From: Forficula auricularia | Taxonomy: Eukaryota; Arthropoda; Insecta; Dermaptera; Forficulidae | Reading direction: 5' to 3' | Length of the DNA stretch: 64,000 nt | Assembly (NCBI GenBank): GCA_024734495.1 | Contig: JALMQS010000075.1 | Span: 8,479,313 to 8,543,312 of the forward strand | Part shown: positions 55,555 to 64,000 of the stretch, piece by piece | How positions within the stretch are numbered: the first letter of the stretch is position 1 | How the letters are laid out: every line of letters starts with the position of its first letter | Notes under the pieces: generated by a model | Seen by the model: only the letters and a program-made list of their open reading frames with translations | Database searches by the model: none | Told to the model about the DNA's origin: nothing | Made by a program: the position numbers and the translations under genes

Positions 55555-55560
55555 TTTATT
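55555..55560 (-). terminator. Polyadenylation signal AATAAA
   Basis: AATAAA on the minus strand, about 120 nt beyond the stop codon of the rabphilin-like gene. It is the first good candidate in the 3' UTR. Confidence 0.5.
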
Positions 55561-55680
55561 ATATAGTAAGTTTTTACAACAAATATTATTTCTACATGGA
55601 TAAGATCTTTAAAAATATTTTTTAAAGTGTAAATAGAGAGAAATTTTTCAAAAATATTATCACATTTGTTGTTATGGTTG

Positions 55681-55823
55681 TCAGTTCCAATGCAGATTGT
55701 TTTCCAACGGTGGAGTGTCAGCAAGAAGATGCCAGGCTTCATGACGCTGGTCAGGTAACTTGATGAGATCAATCCAGTGGCGTAAACGTTCTCCTTTGCT
55801 TTGCCATCCAAGTTGAAGTCCAC
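55681..55823 (-). CDS. Rph: Rabphilin-like terminal exon: C2B C-terminal helix region
   Basis: It encodes GLQLGWQSKGERLRHWIDLI, then KLPDQRHEAWHLLADTPPLE and a TGA stop at 55681-55683. WHLL matches the WHxL motif at the end of synaptotagmin-type C2B domains. Confidence 0.9.
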
Positions 55824-58800
55824 CTTAAAAATTCATATTTTAGTTTATTTTAGCGACAAACCAAGTGGAAATGCGTGTATTATCTTAACATTATCTGGAG
55901 AGTTTAGTAGTAGTTGTTTAAAAATTCGTTTCTGGATAAATAATGAACCAAGTTGTCATAGTCTAAGATCTCGACTTAGGTCGACCTTCACCCATCAAGC
56001 TTCCTAATAAAATTAATATTTTAATAATATAATGTATTAATAAACAAAACTTGATAGGGTCGACATCCAATTTTCCTGTATAGCTATTTTTAATAAAAAA
56101 TTAAAGTTGTTAATTTTATTATATAAATGTAGTTATCGAGTTTCCGGATAAATATGTATTACCAATCAACAGTAAAATATGTATATAAAATGCAATCTTT
56201 TTCCCTGCATAAGTCCAGGTAGACAGGGTATCAACAGGTAATTTCGAATTAGTATTTTGTAGTTATAGAGTTTCCTTTATTGTTATATATGAAAATGTAG
56301 ATAATTAAAATAAATAAATAAATAATAAATAAATAAAAATAAATAAATCTATTTTTTTTTTATATTATTTATTGGCATCGGGCACACACCCATTTTGCCA
56401 GCCAATATATAAATAAATCTAATAAATTAGATAAAATAACTATGTAGGGAAATTGGATATTGGCTTTATCAAGTTTTCTTTATTAATACATTATCTTATC
56501 AAAATATATAATTTTATTAGGAAACTCGATAGGTGAAGGTCGACCTAATTCGGGATCTTGTACTACATATTAATTAAATTATTAAATTAAGATTCTTAGA
56601 TTTCTAATATGTAAAAGCGGTTTCAATAACTTGAATTGGAAGAAAAATGGAATTTTTTCGGGGGATGAAATGTCGCGATACCCCGTTATAGATATGGTAT
56701 TAATATTAAATAAATAATATATTATTTACCTAGATAATCATTTGGTTTGCCGTAATCTTTATCCCAGACAGTGACTTCAAGGATTAATTTGCTTAAATCA
56801 GTCATTCTGGCTTCAAATGCAAATTCTTCATTGAAAACTGGATTCAAAGTCTTCCATTTGATTGAGGTTTTAACAGGTCGCCGTTGTAAAAGATCTGGCT
56901 TAATTACACGCCTAAAACATAATTGAATATGTAACTTCTAAACTTATTAAAATTAATGTCTAGGAATAAAATTTAAAAATGTCTTCACGAATAGAAGGAT
57001 TCGTGAATAAACACCTAATCCGCCAATCCATCAATGGACATTTGTTTTTATTATTCTAAAAAAACTATAATCTTTTTATGAATTTTAGTTATATTTGCTT
57101 ATATCATTATAGAGTTCCGAAAAGACAATAATTTTCTGTCTCACTGTTGATTTGTAAAATTTTAAGTTTTCAAGATATTGAGAAAAAAATATTCAAAATG
57201 TATTCTCTCAAAAGAAATGTTAGTTGAGTTGTTTAATTCGTAATAAATACTCTAAAGATTGTATTTATGCTTAATACATGTAATTATAAGTAAATATTTG
57301 TATAAAGCAGAAGACAAATTATTTTTTACAAACCTGGAAATGCTTGAATTTTCAAAACTTTCTTTAATTTGCGTGGTTATTTCTTAGAAATCACAAATAA
57401 GAGCTACATGGCTACATCAAAACACTATTTCTCCAAATAAATTATCGACAATAAGACGAGACTTATTTTTTACTTGATTAAAAATATAGGTATTTAAAAA
57501 AACTTATTAAAATTCACGCTTTTATTCTAAAATGTACTAAAAAAAATAAAAATTTCATACCTGAGGAAAAATAGAAGTTTTTTTTTTAAATTATAGTAGT
57601 TCAAAAGAGCCGAGTCATATATGAGTATGAAAATATTTTGAGAACTTAAGAAAATTTAATTTTCTATATGTTAATTAACTTTGAAATAAGCGTTGTTTTT
57701 TAAGTTTTTTTTAATATATTTTTATTTTAGACGTTTTTAAATTTGCATTTGACGTTAGTTGCAAAACACTCTATCAAATAGTATTAGAAAATATTCTATT
57801 CATTATTTAATAATTGTAAGTTGTAATATTTTTTTTAGTGTTTAGATTGTATTTTTATATTTTTTTATATCAATTTCTGAAATTGATGAAATTATTGGAT
57901 TGTCATCGCAACTACGAATGTGTTCAAAATTCCAAGAAAATTGTCTCGGTAGAAGAAGATAAATTCAATTGAAATATTCCAATATTTCTTCTACCAAGGC
58001 ACACAGAAAAAAGAGGAACTAACGGAGGAACTATAATTATATTTATGTTAAATAAAAATTAGAAAAATCACTTTGTTTAAGATGCCTTCAATCTACCACC
58101 TAGCTGAAAATAGAAAGATCTGAATATTAGACTACCTTTGGTTTTTAAATATTTGTATTCCGTTGGTAAAAATCTCAACTTAATATTTGGGTCTCTACGG
58201 TACTTAATGTTTATCCCTATCTCTTATCTTAGAAATCAAAGTTAATTAGTTTTTTCTTAAGGGGTTTATAGATATACCTCTTTGATCAAAAAGTTTCAGG
58301 AATTCATTCAGAAAATCAAAAATACAAATTTATTAATTAAAATCGATATTGTCTCCTTCAAAGTACTCCTTATCGACTGCAACGCACTCATGCCAGCGCT
58401 TGATCTAATCCTCAAAACATTTTTTATATTCGATTTTCGGTTTGGTCATCAGAGCCGTCTGATTTTTTCATTATCTCCACTTGGCTTCTAAAACGGGTTC
58501 CCCCGAGCGATTTTTTGAGACGACTGAACAGAAAGAAGTCGCAGGGAGCCAAATCAGTCGAATTCGGTGGCTATTGGATGGTATTCGTTCCTTTCTTGGT
58601 CAAAAAGTTGCGGATAACGATGGCATTGTTCTACCGCGCGTTACGTGAATCCCACAAATCCGGTCTTTTTTGGCGTCTCAAAGCCAAATCATTAAACAAA
58701 ATGTCTTGAACGGATTCATAAGCGATGTTCAAGTTCTTTGCCATCTCTCTAATGGTCAATTTACAGTTTTCGGCCATCGTCTCTTTGATTTTATCGACGT

Positions 58801-61452
58801 TTTCGTCGGTTTTCGATGTCGGCTGAGTTCGTCATTCTCGACAGACTCCCGAAAACATGGAACACACATAAAAGTTTGTTTTCAATAGAGTAACTCAAAA
58901 TTTAATACAAACTCCTTGATGCAAAGACGATTTCATTTTTAAAATCGTAAAAATCAAAAAAGGCTCTGCTAGACCATACCGAAAACCGAATATAAAAATG
59001 TTTCGAGGATTGGATCAACCGCTGGCATAAGCGCGTTGCAGTCGATGGGGAGTACTTTGAATGAGACAATATCGATTTTGATGAATAACTTTGTATTTTG
59101 GATTTTCTGAATAAATTCCTGAAACTTTTTGATCAAGGTAGTATTTATAGAAATATATAGTTATTTCTAATGCATAAGAATACATACAATTTGACAAAAG
59201 GATCGCTAAACCCGTTGGCGTCCATTGAAACCAAATTAACGCATCGCATTACAGCCACAGTTAAAGCTCTCCTGTGTGAATTGTAACTTAGAGCAAGAAG
59301 TATTTGACCTCGATCTACAAAGGACGAGCAGGTTTGCCAAAAATGTTGCTCTTCTTGTGGCACTGAATACTGAAAACAAGAAATAATTATCAATTTAATA
59401 AAAATAGAAAAGCAAAAATATTATATTCTGCGTTTAGTTTTACTCTATACTTACTGGATAATGTTCTTCGAGAGAAATCTGAACAGATGCTGGCAAAGTT
59501 ATCTGAGACAATTCTAGTCTTGCTTCACCCATAAAGTCATGTCCAAATTGATCGTCATCTTTAAAATAATTAATACTGTTTATTCTTGTTCAACATTTAA
59601 ATTAAATTAAATTGAAGAAAAAAGTGAAACTTTCACAAGACTCGGTATTTTTTGTGTTTTTGGTGAATTAATCATTTTTAAAGCCATTTCCTTTATAATT
59701 AGAATGATTGTTTAATGACCTCTTTTCCAATGAAATTTTTTCTGGCTAACCCCTACCGTTTATTCTCCTAAATTAAAATTTAATCAAAAAATAAAATGCT
59801 TGTTTTGTATATTATTTATTAAATGATAATTCAAAACACACCTGATTGATTGCTTATTATTTTTTACTATTGAAACGGATTAAAATCTCAAAAAATCATC
59901 TTTTCTGCATTTTTAAACCAGATTTTCTAAAAATAGAAAACCCAAAATCTAATTATCCGTATTGGAAATACAAATATTTTAGGACAATAACTAACTTTCT
60001 AAGAAATTTCGTTCTGAAGTTATCGTGGGTATCTGAATCCAAACACACAGACCGTAAAACAATCATGGTTAAAAAGGATTTTCGTCCGCATTTCAGACAC
60101 AATGAGCAAAAAAAAATCTCAAAATTTTCGCGTGAATTCAATACTATAGTCTCGCCTAGCAAGCAGCCATTCCTAACCCCCTGCTGGGCGTTCCGAATAA
60201 ACACTTACCATGAATTAAAAAACAGATTACTTTTGAAGCCAAGTCTTGTTCTAGAATATTATAAAAGGAGAATGTTTCGTTGTATTCTGGATTTCTCGTT
60301 TTATGTACCGTTTTAGTGCGAAAACAATTTCCCTAGAAAAGAAAAAATAAATAAAATTAGCTAAGTTATGTGTAGGCTCATTCGTAGATAAATAATCATA
60401 TTCATTTAGATTAGGATTCTATAACCGAACTTAGGTCACATAATAAAACAATGATAACGAACACAAGTTTATTTTTAGTCGTTAGCCTACAATTTGTCAA
60501 AATAAATAATATAGTAGAAATCGATAATATAATATGTGGGTAATAGCCTATTACCAATTAATAGGTTGATAAGAAAATAAATGTGGTTTATGACCTTTAA
60601 GTTCCAACACATACCTATATATCTCAGCTTATAATAAACGTTATTAATCGAAATAAACACCATTAGATTAAACATGTTGATAGCTTACAATTCTAGAGTA
60701 TGGAATCAATGAAAGTTAGAAATACATTTTTCAGCTGGATCGAAACTTTTCGATTGACCATTTACATTCAAAATTTACAATTTCAGCTCAAAACTACTGT
60801 TCTAAATTCAACGAAATATTTAATAAACTACTGGCTTTATGTTTTCTGACTAATAAGAATAAATTTTTTCCTGAAAAGTTCGCTTTCTATTAAACTAATT
60901 CCTCGATTATTTTATGAAAGAATTCTATTTATTTAGAGATACAAAATAAATAGAACATGACATACCTTATCCTCAAGTGGAAGAAGAAGAATCTTGCAGA
61001 AGGGATCTGATAATCCATTAATATCCATAGGTTTTAAATTCTATAAAAGAAATTTACATTTTGATTTCCAATGATTTTTAATGTATTTTATTGTCGTTTC
61101 TATTCAGTTTACCTTAGCCCGATGTATTGTAATATGGAGTGCTCCTAATTGACGATCAAACACCAAACTTAATTCAATTGTGCCTAAATAATCTATAGAC
61201 AAATATAAAATAAATAAATTCATTAGTCTGATTTTTTTTCTTACTTTGGGTAAAAGTATAAATATACATATTTTAAATTTTCTCAAAATATTTGTTCTCT
61301 TAGTAATCAAGAGAAACATTTATATTATAAGGTAATTCAAAGTAAAAAAAATAATAAAAAAACACATACTAGCTGGTTCGATTGAATTGGAAGAAACAAG
61401 AGACTGTCCTTCGGATTGAGAAATTCCGCCAGATGATTGTAGCGATGATAGG
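55681..61452 (-). CDS. Rph: Rabphilin/Doc2-like double C2 domain protein, C-terminal 8 exons
   Basis: Eight exons join in phase into 323 residues and a stop: 61452-61370, 61192-61113, 61040-60966, 60332-60209, 59558-59455, 59369-59188, 56911-56730 and 55823-55681. All introns are GT-AG (177, 72, 633, 650, 85, 2276 and 906 bp). A Ser/Gln-rich linker leads into C2A (LGTIELSLVFD; Ca-binding loops MDINGLSDPF and HDDDQFGHDF), then C2B (RGQILLALSY; loops MDANGFSDPF and WDKDYGKPND), and a tail GERLRHWID then WHLL. Both domains keep the loop aspartates, so Ca2+-dependent phospholipid binding is expected. Rabphilin and Doc2 act at synaptic and secretory vesicles, and rabphilin binds Rab3 or Rab27 through an N-terminal zinc-finger domain. 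That domain is absent here: exon 61452 starts mid-codon, so upstream exons lie beyond 64000. Against rabphilin C2B the match is close (SDPFVKL, KTLNP-FNEEF, GERL-HW). Doc2 or another double-C2 protein is the alternative. Confidence 0.9.
55955..56575. mobile_element. Fold-back element in the last intron of the rabphilin-like gene
   Basis: Arms of about 140 bp (55955-56100 and 56440-56575) are inverted, sharing GTCGACCTTCACC, TCCTAATAAAATTA and AATGTATTAATAAA. The interior has an AAAT-rich microsatellite (about 56310-56350). It is entirely intronic. Confidence 0.7.
56730..56911 (-). CDS. Rph: Rabphilin-like exon: C2B core and loop 3
   Basis: It encodes RVIKPDLLQRRPVKTSIKWK, TLNPVFNEEFAFEA, then LILEVTVWDKDYGKPNDYL. 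C2B calcium-binding aspartates are conserved. Donor GTAAAT. Confidence 0.92.
58277..59138 (-). mobile_element. Fold-back mariner: transposase C-terminus at both ends
   Basis: TA at 58275-58276 and 59139-59140, with TIRs CCTCTTTGATCAAAAAGTTT and CCTTGATCAAAAAGTTTCAG. About 165 bp of each end are inverted copies, and both encode the transposase C-terminus (minus at left: HECVAVDKEYFEGDNIDF; plus at right: HKCIAVDGEYFE). Between them the minus strand keeps KTDENVDKIKETMAENCKLT (helix-turn-helix region) and STDLAPCDFFLFSRLKKSL (third catalytic Asp region). The first catalytic Asp region is deleted. It lies in the 2.3-kb intron of the rabphilin-like gene. Confidence 0.85.
59188..59369 (-). CDS. 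Rph: Rabphilin-like exon: C2A-C2B linker and C2B loop 1
   Basis: It encodes the short inter-C2 linker, then RGQILLALSYNSHRRAL, AVMRCVNLVSMDANGFSDPF and VK. Donor GTATGT. A mariner lies only about 48 bp beyond this donor. Confidence 0.92.
59455..59558 (-). CDS. Rph: Rabphilin-like exon: C2A calcium loop 3 and C2A end
   Basis: It encodes DDQFGHDFMGEARLEL, then SQITLPASVQISLEEHYP. Loop-3 aspartates are present. Donor GTAAGT. Confidence 0.9.
59620..60160 (+). repeat. Interspersed family F copy in a rabphilin-like intron
   Basis: It shares GTGAAACTTTCACAAGACTC-type start, GAATCCAAACACACAGA and GACACAATGAGCAAA with 49070-49390. It lies in the intron between 59559 and 60208. Confidence 0.5.
60209..60332 (-). 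CDS. Rph: Rabphilin-like exon: C2A central strands
   Basis: It encodes CFRTKTVHKTRNPEYNETFS then FYNILEQDLASKVICFLIH. The KT-x-K-T-x-NP-x-x-NE-x-F motif is typical of C2 domains. A plus-strand open frame of 156 codons across 59846-60316 is antisense to this exon and to intronic repeat, and is not real. Confidence 0.9.
60966..61040 (-). CDS. Rph: Rabphilin-like exon: C2A calcium loop 1
   Basis: It encodes NLKPMDINGLSDPFCKILLL then PLEDK. The two loop-1 aspartates are present. Phase 0 at both ends, donor GTATGT. Confidence 0.9.
61113..61192 (-). CDS. Rph: Rabphilin-like exon: C2A strands 1-2
   Basis: It encodes YLGTIELSLVFDRQLGAL then HITIHRAK. The donor is GTAAAC. This is the start of the C2A beta-sandwich. 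Confidence 0.9.
61370..61452 (-). CDS. Rph: Rabphilin-like exon: linker before C2A
   Basis: Acceptor TTTCTAG and donor GTATGT. It encodes a low-complexity SSLQSSGGISQSEGQS-type linker ending in EPA plus one base. Its first base completes a codon begun in an exon outside the window. Confidence 0.75.
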
Positions 61453-62197
61453 CTAGAAAGAGAATTAATCACTTAATTTTATATAATATTCAAATATTTT
61501 AAAATGATTTTATTAGAATGAAACATCCCGAGAAAAAATCTTTAAAACAGACGAAAATTAAAAAAAAATAATACCATATTACTTGCTTAAACTTTTTGTA
61601 AAATATCTTTACCTACCAGCGTTTATTATTCTTTCTATAATATTACTTGCACTTTAACATAACTTTAACGATAATGTAATAAATAAAATAAGTATTGGCA
61701 AATGAGGTGTTTCGGCATTTCTCTATTTTGATTGAGAAAGGGTGTTGAGAGTAGGCGGACAGCTAATCAGGACTTAGGGTGAATGTCAATGTAGATGGTA
61801 ATTCATTCATCAAAGCACATGCCGGGATAGTTTCTATGAAAACGCTTCTTTGTTGAGGCGGCGAGTCGAATTAGATTGTAAAAGCCGGGACGTCTATTAG
61901 AGTTTGTTTATAAGGGGGTGGGGGGCAAGAGTATATTACTCTATAAATGAGAAACCTATATATATATATATATAAATATGGTATTGAAAATCGATTTTTT
62001 TTTCCTCCATGTATGTACCTACATGTAGGTAGATTGAATTTTTATTTTTTATTATATTTTGAAAATAAATAAATTTTTGGGATCCTTGATTATTTTATGA
62101 TTACAGTGATCGTCGGTCAAAAAATAATTAAAAAATAAAATACACTCAGTGAGCTGTTATATGTATTAAACAATCATGGGGTTGAATAGAAGTATAC
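61453..62197. other. Intron or intergenic sequence upstream of the first visible exon
   Basis: 61740-61925 is GC-richer, and the minus strand contains TTATAAAC near 61907. No exon with the phase required by 61452 was found, so this is probably intron. Confidence 0.35.
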
Positions 62198-62274
62198 AGT
62201 ACCGTCTCTGTAGTGGCAGGATATGCATTCGAATAGCACGCTCTGAATTGAAGGTTGCATCGTCAGGCGCCTGA
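62198..62274. repeat. Short dispersed repeat, copy 2 (tRNA-sized)
   Basis: It shares GATATGCATTCGAATAG (copy 1: GGTATGCATTCAAATAG), a CGC-CTG stretch, GGTTGC and CAGGCGC in the same order as 48328-48408. Confidence 0.45.
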
Positions 62275-62387
62275 TTTTAAAACCTTACTTTTTGTTATTA
62301 AAAATTTAGAAATTTTAAATAATTGAAATCTTCTCATTTCGTGTTCAATCTCATAAAGGTTTAATAACTAGCTATCATGTATGGTAA

Positions 62388-62958
62388 AATATCTACAAGA
62401 AATCATAAGTTGGTGTCATCTATTCAATCCGATGGAATGGAATATTTTTAATTATATGTCAGAGGGGTTGTTTTTCACTCCTTCGGGAATCGAACCTGAG
62501 TGCCAGTAACAGCAATCCGGGCCACCTGGCTCACCTGCAGGATGCGAACCTCTCTGACATATGAGCACGCGTAAAATATTTTACTCAAAGATTGTTATCT
62601 TAATTTGTAAAATTTCGCGATATAGTGATTCTAAATTTAAACATATAGCCATGCCATATAATTTAAATAAAGGTCGTTGAGTGTTTCGAAAATTCGAAGG
62701 GCAATGGAATGACTTTCCCTAATTTAATATAAAAGATATTAGTTTGCCGATGGTAATAGATTCAAATTTACAATAAATATTTTACGCGTGTTGTGTTCAT
62801 ATGTTAGAGAGGTTCGCATCCTGCAGGTGAGCCAGGTGGCCCGGATTACTGTTACTGGCACTCGGGTTCGATTCCCGAGGGGGTGAAAAACAACCCCTCT
62901 GACATATAATTAAAAATATTCCATTTATAGATGACACCAACTTATGATTTCTTGTAAA
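62388..62958. mobile_element. Fold-back element with tRNA-T-arm-like arms, copy 2
   Basis: The arms are 62388-62578 and 62773-62958, about 185 bp each. Each contains GGTTCGATTCC in a TCGGG-TTCGATT-CCCGA type hairpin (62865-62875 plus; 62486-62496 minus), with GCCAGGTGGCCCGGATT upstream in the A-box position and CTGACATATAATTAAAAATA downstream. A second inverted repeat (62729-62770 with 62956-62997, GATATTAGTTTGCCGATGG) brackets the right arm. It shares the T-arm block and the CTGACATA block with 50621-50942. Confidence 0.75.
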
Positions 62959-62997
62959 TATGAATCTATTACCATCGGCAAACTAATATCTTTTATG

Positions 62998-63397
62998 TAA
63001 AATATCTATTTAATTGAGAGTCATTATAATAGAAAAAACAAATGGCTAGGAAGCGAACTTACAGTTATTGAGAGTTACTAAGTTTTTTCATCTTTATTCA
63101 AACTAATTATTTTATAGGGACTAAATAAAATTTCATATATGTAATGTACTCAAGCTAATCTACATTCCACAATTTTTAGATGTCGATTATTTACAACACA
63201 TGAACTTTTTGTTTGCGGATTGCCTCAAAATATTTTTAACAATTTCTCTTCACAGCTGACATTTGGAATATTAATAATATATCGAATAAAACAGAGACAG
63301 AGACAGTAACGGCAAAAAAATATAAAAAAACGTATTAGCCCATGGACGAAGCCGGATGCCGCAGGGGACCTCGGACTACAAGGGTCTTTAAAATGAT
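62998..63397. other. Intron or intergenic, no gene recognised
   Basis: AT-rich, with one GC-richer phrase at 63340-63390 (GGATGCCGCAGGGGACC). Nothing recognised. Confidence 0.3.
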
Positions 63398-63580
63398 AAT
63401 ATTATTATGGTGGGTGAATTATTTTCACTCCAAAAATTAATATTTAATTTGGCTCAACATATCTTGTATCATTTACAAGGGGCCTCATATTGATAACAAT
63501 TTAATAATAACAAGATATGTTAGGTCAAATTAAATATTAATTTTTGGAGTGAAACTAATTGACCTAACTATAATAATTTT
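63398..63580. mobile_element. Fold-back MITE (63.4 kb)
   Basis: The inner arms of 45 bp (63423-63467 and 63510-63554) read TTTCACTCCAAAAATTAATA and the inverse. Weaker pairing extends to about 63398 and 63580. The loop is about 42 bp. No coding capacity. Confidence 0.75.
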
Positions 63581-64000
63581 CTAATGGTGACCCCCATTTC
63601 CTCTCCGCGCCTCTTCGCTAGTGTCACAGGATTCCACAATATGAACATTGCTATGGTAATATTTCTAACATTATTTGTATACATTGCACCTGGAGAACGT
63701 TTATTTTCAAAGCTAAAATTAATAAAAGGTGAATTATGAAATCGCATAGCACAGCCATGTTTAAATCCTTTAAGTTTGTTAAAAATTTAACATAAAATTG
63801 ATCTAGAAGACGTAATTTACAACTAAGTCTACTTCAATGTAGAAAGGTTTCTCTATTAGGGACTAATATTTAAAAGGAAGAGTGGTAATAAAATATGTAT
63901 ACGACAGTGAGTGAATTCCTCTTTATTAGGGACTGAGTTATTATTATTATTCAAGGGGCCAAATTGCACTTTTACTGAGCGCCTATCAAATTCTAGATTT
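63581..64000. other. Unannotated right edge
   Basis: No exon or repeat recognised. It probably lies within the 5' part of the rabphilin-like gene, whose earlier exons are off the window. Confidence 0.3.

Noticed and set aside
59846..60316. 156-codon plus-strand open frame
   Set aside because: It is antisense to the rabphilin-like exon 60209-60332 and runs through intronic family-F repeat. The minus strand has the conserved C2 sequence and proper splice sites.
61453..61925. First exon or promoter of the rabphilin-like gene, from a TATA-like TTATAAAC at about 61907
   Set aside because: No ATG-initiated frame there ends at a donor with the phase that exon 61452-61370 needs. Family knowledge predicts a long N-terminal part still missing.

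Overview
The window is nuclear genomic DNA from an animal, almost certainly an arthropod and most likely an insect. The evidence is a very AT-rich background by eye, GT-AG introns with AT-rich interiors, an insect-type tRNA-Arg(TCG), a spliced two-C2-domain synaptic gene, mariner and hAT DNA transposons, and fragments of RTE-like and other non-LTR retrotransposons. There is no bacterial-style gene organisation, and most of the 64 kb is transposon-derived or unrecognised intergenic sequence.

One protein gene is well supported. At the right end, on the minus strand (61452 down to 55681), eight exons join in phase into the C-terminal 323 residues of a rabphilin/Doc2-like protein: a linker, the C2A domain, the C2B domain and a WHxL-type tail. 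The N-terminal exons must lie to the right of the window. Three of its introns carry repeats: a fold-back element at 55.9-56.6 kb, an inverted-end mariner at 58.3-59.1 kb, and an interspersed repeat at 59.6-60.2 kb. Short, GC-richer segments with splice-like borders at 18.2-18.6, 25.6, 26.7, 27.4, 31.7 and 43.4 kb may be exons of one or more other genes, but I cannot identify them.

The left 13 kb holds three intact tRNA-Arg(TCG) genes (912, 4639 and 11187), each followed by a T-run. It also holds two mini-tRNA pseudogenes (3260 and 12424) that have each lost the anticodon arm. Around them are MITEs, a hAT element present as separate 5' and 3' pieces, LINE 3' ends, and two copies of a composite element (75-779 and 13390-14240) that ends in a large palindrome.

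The middle (15-47 kb) is a patchwork. It contains an inverted-repeat element with a 122-bp tandem array (15.2-16.7 kb), a decayed hAT transposase with a MITE nested in it (21.8-22.9 kb), a nearly full-length inactive mariner (23975-25244), LINE reverse-transcriptase tails, two partial mariners (33.1 and 42.4 kb), a TTAA-flanked transposon (41.2-42.0 kb) and a hAT MITE with clean 8-bp target duplications (43.8-44.8 kb).

The most unusual signal is a set of unrelated palindromic elements at 36.1, 39.4, 49.9 and 51.8 kb. All carry the pattern CTGANGAA, then a short perfect stem, then CGAAAC, which resembles a hammerhead-ribozyme core. A second is a pair of fold-back elements (50.6 and 62.4 kb) whose four arms each contain a perfect tRNA T-arm/B-box hairpin.
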